9,715 bases of DNA, from the NCBI GenBank assembly GCA_012516755.1, contig JAAYWE010000026.1, forward strand, positions 1 to 9,715. The letters run 5' to 3'. The notes under the pieces are model-generated. The model saw only the letters and a list, made by a program, of their open reading frames with translations, had not been told where the DNA came from and made no database searches. Source of the DNA: Treponema sp. (lineage in GTDB: Bacteria > Spirochaetota > Spirochaetia > Treponematales > Rectinemataceae). Positions 5,871 through 9,715 of this stretch are shown one piece after another. The position numbers and the translations under genes were made by a program. How positions within the stretch are numbered: position 1 is the stretch's first letter; every line of letters begins with the position of its first letter.

Positions 5871-6578
5871 TTATCTACCGGAAATCCATTTCATTATCGG
5901 TTTATGATAAAAGAAAATACCGCTTCGGGTTACATTCATGTGGCGGGGTATCCAACATTCTTCAGCAGGGAGAGGACTACCCGCTAGAATCATTTGAGGA
6001 GCCCCTTTTTGCATAGCCTCGATGATAGCAGGTTCTTCCTCTGGCCGATATAAGCCATGCATGCTTCCTACTATTGTGATTCCGGGATAGGTCGCACGGA
6101 TGTTTTTTTCGGCCTTGATAAGCGTTATCGGGTTTCCACCCAATAAGAACACGGAGCCATTGCGCTTTTCGAGAGAAGATAGTAGGAGGGTAAGAACCTT
6201 ATGGGGCTTATAAGCTCTAATCTGTTCTTTCATATTCTCTAATCCGACAGTGTTTTCTTCTACCATGGATTCATTGAGAACATCCAATAATACCTGGTAA
6301 ATAAAAGGTACAGTCCAACAGCGAAGAGCTTTTTCGCCATGCGCGAGCACATTCTCCGCAATGCCGCTGTCGCGAGGTAAAATCAAGTCAGCACTGGCGA
6401 TCATGGATCCAAATTCGTCGCGCTTTCTAGCGTGCATCCAATTCTGTTTATCGACAAAACAAATCTGGTGATTTTTGTCGTCGTCCCAAAGATAGGGCAA
6501 TATAAACAGATCGAATTGAGAAGGAAAATCGAGACGTAAGCCATCTAGAAACGCGCAGGCGATGCTTACACTTTCCAT
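5871..6578 (-). CDS. Divergent WecG/TagA/CpsF-family (GT26) glycosyltransferase-like protein
   Basis: The family transfers ManNAc or ManNAcA from UDP-sugars to lipid-linked intermediates at the cytoplasmic membrane. Matching segments in the 235 residues are ASADLILPRDSG (61-72, where the family has ADL..PDG.G), SVFLLGGNPITLIKAEKNI (142-160), YPGITIVGSMHGLY (164-177) and APQMILAGSPLPAEECWIPRH (193-213, family: D.v.v.lG.PkQE.wi). The last is altered: the usual ALGAPKQE becomes AGSPLPAEE. The family's final G-V-G-x-x-F-D and amphipathic tail is replaced by RSGIFFYHKPIMKW and the chain ends early. Activity as a transferase is therefore uncertain. It begins inside the rsmE stop region (13-base overlap), so it is translationally linked to rsmE. 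No sugar-nucleotide genes are nearby. Confidence 0.77.
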   Translation of the reverse strand: MESVSIACAFLDGLRLDFPSQFDLFILPYLWDDDKNHQICFVDKQNWMHARKRDEFGSMIASADLILPRDSGIAENVLAHGEKALRCWTVPFIYQVLLDVLNESMVEENTVGLENMKEQIRAYKPHKVLTLLLSSLEKRNGSVFLLGGNPITLIKAEKNIRATYPGITIVGSMHGLYRPEEEPAIIEAMQKGAPQMILAGSPLPAEECWIPRHMNVTRSGIFFYHKPIMKWISGR

Positions 6579-7390
6579 AAATCTCTCTCGAAAACGATAG
6601 CTCGAACTGCCGATATTGCAAAAGCAGCAGCGGTTTCCACTCTCAATACTGGGCCTCTGGCATGATGCAGAGCAAATCCCAAATCAATAAATGCCGCGCA
6701 GTCATTTTGAGAAAGGCCACCCTCTGGTCCTATGGCTAGAACAACGCGATCCTTGTCACCCGAAAGGAGAAGATGCAAGGCTTGGGATTCTTCTTTCTCC
6801 GATTCATGGAATAGAATTCTTACCGAGTCTCTCTTATTAAAACCCTTTGCGTTCAAGGCCGCATCTAGCGTTTCCAGATCTGCAGCCGACAGAATCTCTG
6901 TGTAGACAAAAGAGCCCGACTGTTGAATAGCCTCGCGAATTATGCGCTTTCGCCGTTCGAGCTTTGCCTTTGCTCGCTCTGGTGGCTCCTGTTCAACGCA
7001 GTGCTGAGTGATCAATGGAACAATGAGTTCTACCTCCAGTTCTACCGCCTGGCGAATTATGAGATCGAATTTATGGCCTTTGGGCAGCGCCTGGACCAGG
7101 GCTATATGCAGAGTTGGAGCTACGCTTGGTTTTGCCTTATCTTCTTCTGCTTTATTCAAGGGGGTGCCCACCAGAGATCGGGAAAAGCGAATAGGTTTAA
7201 TTTCAAGCTTTACTGCGTGAGAATCGTCGGAAACAATGGTACAGGAAAAACGCGAACCCGCCTCATCCACTGCCTCAAAAGAGTCGCCTTTTCGCATTCG
7301 CCGAACATTTATCAGGTAATGACTCGTTTTTTCATCGAGCGAGCAAGATTCTCGGCCGCGCTGGTTTCTCAACAGAACAATCTGTCGCAT
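6566..7390 (-). CDS. rsmE: 16S rRNA m3U1498 methyltransferase
   Basis: RsmE methylates N3 of U1498 in 16S rRNA using S-adenosylmethionine, late in 30S assembly. It has an N-terminal PUA-like RNA-binding domain (about 1-68: HYLINVRRMRKGD typical) and a C-terminal SPOUT trefoil-knot domain. Seen: LVQALPKGHKFDLIIRQAVE (98-117), EAIQQSGS (153-160), the SAM-loop IGPEGGLSQND (220-230) and GPVLRVETAAAFAISAV (246-262). At 274 residues it is longer than the usual ~240-250, partly because of a charged linker at 69-93 (AEEDKAKPS). The start lies 15 bases after the protease stop with AAGG nine bases before the ATG. It is the middle gene of ctpA-rsmE-wecG-like. Confidence 0.95.
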   Translation of the reverse strand: MRQIVLLRNQRGRESCSLDEKTSHYLINVRRMRKGDSFEAVDEAGSRFSCTIVSDDSHAVKLEIKPIRFSRSLVGTPLNKAEEDKAKPSVAPTLHIALVQALPKGHKFDLIIRQAVELEVELIVPLITQHCVEQEPPERAKAKLERRKRIIREAIQQSGSFVYTEILSAADLETLDAALNAKGFNKRDSVRILFHESEKEESQALHLLLSGDKDRVVLAIGPEGGLSQNDCAAFIDLGFALHHARGPVLRVETAAAFAISAVRAIVFERDLWKV

Positions 7391-7405
7391 AATGCAAAAC
7401 CTTAT

Positions 7406-8875
7406 CTAATTGCTTGTGGAGCGGCCTTGGGCCAGGGTCTTGGTGCTCTCTAAGATCTGTTCGAAATCTGCCGATTGGATGAGGTCGAGAGCCTTTTGCA
7501 GCTGTATATCATATTCGAGGTCAAAGATTCGGGCTGGCATAGACCTCTCAGCTTCATCGCGAATTATTTTTTCGAGAAAAATCTCCTGGATTTTGTATTT
7601 CTGTGCAAGTTCCGCTGCAAAAGCCTTACGTTCTGTAAGAGTTGGCTTTGGGTTGCTCTCGAGAAATCGCGCTATCTCGCCTGCATCGTAGAGACGTTGA
7701 AGTTCCTCGAGTTCTTTTTCGTTAAGGGTGGGTTCAGGTACCTTTACGTCCGGCTCGATTCCTACCTTGTCGATGTCGATGCCACTTGGTGTATAGTAAT
7801 GTGCCATTGTCAGCTTAAATCCCCCTTTATCGAGAGGGAAAATTTGCTGGACAGATCCTTTTCCATAGGTCTTTTCTCCAACCAGGAGAGCCCTCTTTGT
7901 ATCCTTCATGGCACCGGCAAAGATCTCCGAGGCTGAAGCTGAACCCTGATCTATAAGGACGATCATCCGGTCCGTTAGAGGAATTACCAGGTCAGGTTTT
8001 GCCTTGTACTCATAGTTCTCAGAGTAGCTGCGCCCTTTTGTTGAAACGATTACATTGGTAGAAAGAAAAAGATCGCTGACTTCAACTACGGAAGTCAGGA
8101 GCCCCCCTGGATTCGACCGCACGTCTAAAATGAATTTATCGATGGCTTGCTTCTTCATATCTTGGAGCACCGTCTTCATCTGCGGCGCCGTGTTCGGATT
8201 CCACTCGATTATGCGAATATAGCCGATATTTCCATTTACCGTCTGGATGACCGCGCTCTTGAGTGCAGGGATTTCTATCTTAGTCCGAATAAATGTAATT
8301 TCGAACTCATAAGTTCCTCTTCTAAACGTGAGAGTGACGGTTGTGCCCGCCTCTCCTCGGATCTTTGCTGAGGCCTTGTCGGTGCTCATAGGAGAGGTGT
8401 CTTCGCCATCTATCTTGATTATCAGATCACCAGGGCGAATTCCTTCTCTCCATGCAGGCGTATCCTCTATCGGAGATACGACTTCGATATATCTTGGTGC
8501 GTCCTCGTTTGCCACGGTTGCTTGCTTGGAGATATAGAGACCTATCCCCCCATAGATACCGGTAGTGTCCGACATCAGATCAGACATCATGTCCTCATCT
8601 AGATATGTGGAATAGGGATCGTTTAGTGAGTCGAGCATCCCCTTTACCGCCCCCTCGTAGAGCTTGGTCGGGTCTGGTTCCTCGACATAGTTCTGAAGAA
8701 TAAACTGGTAGATATTCTGCAGAAGAAGGGAATACTGCTTTGAATCAGGAATCTTTAGCTGCTGCGCATAGAGCTCCGGAATCGAAACGCTAAGGAACGA
8801 TAGAGCTAGCACAAGCACCAGGCTAATAAAGGGAATTATCTGCTTTCTTATTGCTGGCATATCTATATGTTTCAT
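7406..8875 (-). CDS. ctpA: S41 C-terminal processing protease (CtpA/Prc type)
   Basis: A serine protease that trims periplasmic proteins at the C-terminus. The 489 residues hold an N-terminal signal or anchor (IIPFISLVLVLALSFLSV, with possible cleavage after LYA at 37), a helical segment with DPYSTYLD (86-93), a PDZ domain (about 105-195, GIGLYI, IRPGDLIIKIDGED), and the S41 core: FILDVRSNPGGLL (248-260), QGSASASEIFAGAMKD with nucleophile S314, and YGKGSVQQ with general base K339 and Q343. The S314-K339-Q343 spacing equals that of CtpB. A ~110-residue helical tail follows. The ATG at 8875 is chosen because AAGGAG lies nine bases upstream and it puts basic residues just before the hydrophobic stretch; an upstream GTG at 8920 is unlikely. 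First gene of the operon with rsmE. Confidence 0.94.
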   Translation of the reverse strand: MKHIDMPAIRKQIIPFISLVLVLALSFLSVSIPELYAQQLKIPDSKQYSLLLQNIYQFILQNYVEEPDPTKLYEGAVKGMLDSLNDPYSTYLDEDMMSDLMSDTTGIYGGIGLYISKQATVANEDAPRYIEVVSPIEDTPAWREGIRPGDLIIKIDGEDTSPMSTDKASAKIRGEAGTTVTLTFRRGTYEFEITFIRTKIEIPALKSAVIQTVNGNIGYIRIIEWNPNTAPQMKTVLQDMKKQAIDKFILDVRSNPGGLLTSVVEVSDLFLSTNVIVSTKGRSYSENYEYKAKPDLVIPLTDRMIVLIDQGSASASEIFAGAMKDTKRALLVGEKTYGKGSVQQIFPLDKGGFKLTMAHYYTPSGIDIDKVGIEPDVKVPEPTLNEKELEELQRLYDAGEIARFLESNPKPTLTERKAFAAELAQKYKIQEIFLEKIIRDEAERSMPARIFDLEYDIQLQKALDLIQSADFEQILESTKTLAQGRSTSN

Positions 8876-8920
8876 CGGGTTGGACTCCTTTTCCCCGAGA
8901 GTAGTGTTTTCATGAGTCAC

Positions 8921-8926
8921 ATTATC
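8921..8926 (-). promoter_or_regulatory. Possible -10 element of the ctpA operon
   Basis: GATAAT (five of six) on the minus strand, ending 45 bases before the ctpA ATG, leaving room for a leader of about 40 bases with the AAGGAG site. No good -35 is seen at 16-18 bases upstream. Unlike its neighbours this gene would have a normal leader. Confidence 0.3.
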
Positions 8927-8957
8927 ATAGCCAATGAGCCATAATTTTGCTACTGTC

Positions 8958-8986
8958 TTGACTATAGAAGATAGGCCTACTAGACT
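8958..8986 (+). promoter_or_regulatory. Sigma-70-type promoter of the membrane protein-lgt operon
   Basis: TTGACT (8958-8963, five of six), 17 bases, TAGACT (8981-8986, four of six). The ATG at 8997 follows the -10 by ten bases, so the leader would be about four bases or fewer. The elements lie inside the longer open frame that starts at 8934, which argues that 8997 is the true start. Confidence 0.55.
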
Positions 8987-8996
8987 CCTTTTCGAT

Positions 8997-9491
8997 ATGC
9001 GACGTTCGCTTTTTTTACTAATTGCCTCAATTTTGGCTTTTCTGCGTGTCTTTGTAATTGGCGTTGTGGCAATTCTATTTGGAATGAGCGATTATGGTGG
9101 TGTAACAACCGCGTTGCTTCGAGTTTTTCAATTGTATAATCTCTTATTCGTCTACATTGTGATAATTCAGTATGTAAAAGCGGGAGCGCGAGAATACCTT
9201 AGAATACCCTCGCTCATCGTGGCCTGTGTTTCTCCGATTCTCAGTGCGCTAGCGTTGATGGCCTACATCCGCAATATTGGCGGGTCCTTTCCTGTGGACA
9301 TGGCAAAGGCGGCTATCTCCATGGTCGCCTTGATTTTGCTTGATATTGTTGTTTTTGGCTTGCTTGTGATAGATGCGCTTAAGTTTCAACTGCCCAAGGC
9401 CAAAAATGCAGAAAATATGGAAAATCTGGAAAATATGGAAAAGGCAGAGAATATGGAAAAGACTCATAAAGATCAACATGAGGTCTCCTGA
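8997..9491 (+). CDS. Four-helix membrane protein of unknown function with charged repeat tail
   Basis: I do not recognise the family. From the ATG at 8997 the protein has 164 residues with four likely membrane helices (about 5-28, 40-60, 72-91, 104-126) and short loops; the start MRRSLFLL gives a positive N-terminus before helix 1. The tail after residue 133 is hydrophilic and repetitive (ENMENLENMEKAENMEK), then ends KDQHEVS. An in-frame ATG at 8934 would add 21 residues but has no Shine-Dalgarno and would run over the promoter. It overlaps lgt by one base (TGATG), and lgt's GAGG ribosome site lies in its last codons, so the two are co-translated. This suggests, but does not show, a role near lipoprotein maturation or the membrane. 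Confidence 0.78.
   Translation: MRRSLFLLIASILAFLRVFVIGVVAILFGMSDYGGVTTALLRVFQLYNLLFVYIVIIQYVKAGAREYLRIPSLIVACVSPILSALALMAYIRNIGGSFPVDMAKAAISMVALILLDIVVFGLLVIDALKFQLPKAKNAENMENLENMEKAENMEKTHKDQHEVS
9411..9464 (+). repeat. Six 9-base units coding Glu-Asn-Met/Glu-Lys tail
   Basis: Units start at 9411, 9420, 9429, 9438, 9447 and 9456: GAAAATATG, GAAAATCTG, GAAAATATG, GAAAAGGCA, GAGAATATG, GAAAAGACT. All keep frame, so copy-number change would lengthen or shorten the cytosolic tail of the membrane protein without breaking it. Confidence 0.85.
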
Positions 9492-9715
9492 TGGTTGCAA
9501 TGCTCGAATTCCCAAAGTGGCTTTCTCCAGAGATAATTCCCGGTCTGCCCTTTAGATGGTATGGCCTCATGTATCTAATCGCCTTTGGCGTGACCTGGCT
9601 TCTCTTCAAGCGAGAATCCAGACGGCTTGGTGCTCCTTGGACCGAAGATGAAGCGGCAAATTTCTTTATCTGGGGAATAGTCGGAATTCTAGTTGGGGGT
9701 AGACTAGCCGGCACA
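9491..9715 (+). CDS. lgt: Prolipoprotein diacylglyceryl transferase, N-terminal part (cut by window edge)
   Basis: Lgt is an inner-membrane enzyme that moves a diacylglyceryl group from phosphatidylglycerol to the lipobox Cys of prolipoproteins, the first lipoprotein maturation step. 75 residues are visible to the right edge. Family marks are a short lead (LEFPKWLSPEIIPGLP), FRWYGLMYLIAFGVTWLL (first helix, the RWYG(L/I)MY signature), and FFIWGIVGILVGGRLAGT (second helix, with the GGR motif). The later catalytic His/Arg/Glu region lies beyond the window. The start ATG at 9491 overlaps the upstream stop as TGATG, with GAGG seven bases before it; a second ATG at 9500 is possible. Confidence 0.92.
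   Translation, partial: MVAMLEFPKWLSPEIIPGLPFRWYGLMYLIAFGVTWLLFKRESRRLGAPWTEDEAANFFIWGIVGILVGGRLAGT

Noticed and set aside
6923..7453. Long plus-strand open frame (176 codons) opposite rsmE
   Set aside because: It lies entirely opposite rsmE and the end of ctpA, has an unnatural composition rich in Trp, Phe and Cys, and no family resemblance. rsmE on the other strand is unmistakable.
7475..7936. Plus-strand open frame of 153 codons opposite ctpA
   Set aside because: Antisense to the conserved S41 protease core and Cys/Leu-rich; explained as a shadow of the real gene.
8876..8920. GTG at 8920 as the ctpA start
   Set aside because: It would sit directly beside the -10 candidate and add 15 polar residues before the signal sequence, whereas the ATG at 8875 has AAGGAG at good spacing.
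8934..8996. ATG at 8934 as the start of the membrane protein
   Set aside because: No Shine-Dalgarno, and a TTGACT-N17-TAGACT promoter lies within this stretch. Starting at 8997 places basic residues just before helix 1.

Overview
The window reads as a chromosomal, housekeeping-type stretch of a Gram-negative-style bacterium with a diderm envelope. I favour a spirochaete (Treponema/Rectinema-like) but hold this loosely. The reasons are a MurA with Asp in place of the active-site Cys (known in Borrelia, but also in Chlamydia and mycobacteria), a PspA envelope-stress gene, a STAS regulator, and the overall codon style. There are no RNA genes, transposases, phage genes or CRISPR arrays. No gap between genes exceeds about 140 bases.

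Layout. Bases 1-505 (minus) hold the N-terminal half of a dihydroorotase (pyrC), running off the left edge. It is divergent from murA (570-1844, plus). murA converges on a minus-strand block that reads, in transcription order: sigma-54-type AAA+ activator (5735-4602), SDR oxidoreductase (4533-3700), STAS-zinc ribbon protein (3607-3065), YbjN-like protein (3021-2626) and pspA (2622-1912). Upstream of that block is another minus-strand operon: ctpA-type S41 protease (8875-7406), rsmE (7390-6566), and a divergent WecG/TagA-like protein (6578-5871) overlapping rsmE by 13 bases. On the right edge, a small four-helix membrane protein (8997-9491, plus) overlaps the start of lgt (9491 to the edge).

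How the genes work together. The envelope is the common theme: MurA starts peptidoglycan synthesis, Lgt lipidates prolipoproteins, CtpA processes periplasmic proteins, and PspA guards the inner membrane. The STAS, YbjN-like and PspA genes look like one operon with a shared job, probably sensing or relaying envelope stress (inference).

The most notable signal is regulatory. Four genes (murA, STAS, the activator, the small membrane protein) have a -35/-10 pair with exactly 17 bases between hexamers and an ATG only 6-10 bases after the -10, with no Shine-Dalgarno. A fifth (SDR) has a perfect TATAAT 11 bases before its ATG, made by one variant copy of a 13-bp tandem repeat. Most operon-internal genes (ybjN-like, pspA, lgt) carry Shine-Dalgarno sequences. 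This suggests leaderless transcripts for many promoter-proximal genes. Other oddities are an activator with no DNA-binding domain, a GAYTDA in place of GAFTGA and a dead receiver; a STAS protein with Ala at the usual phospho-Ser; and a cluster of short tandem repeats.
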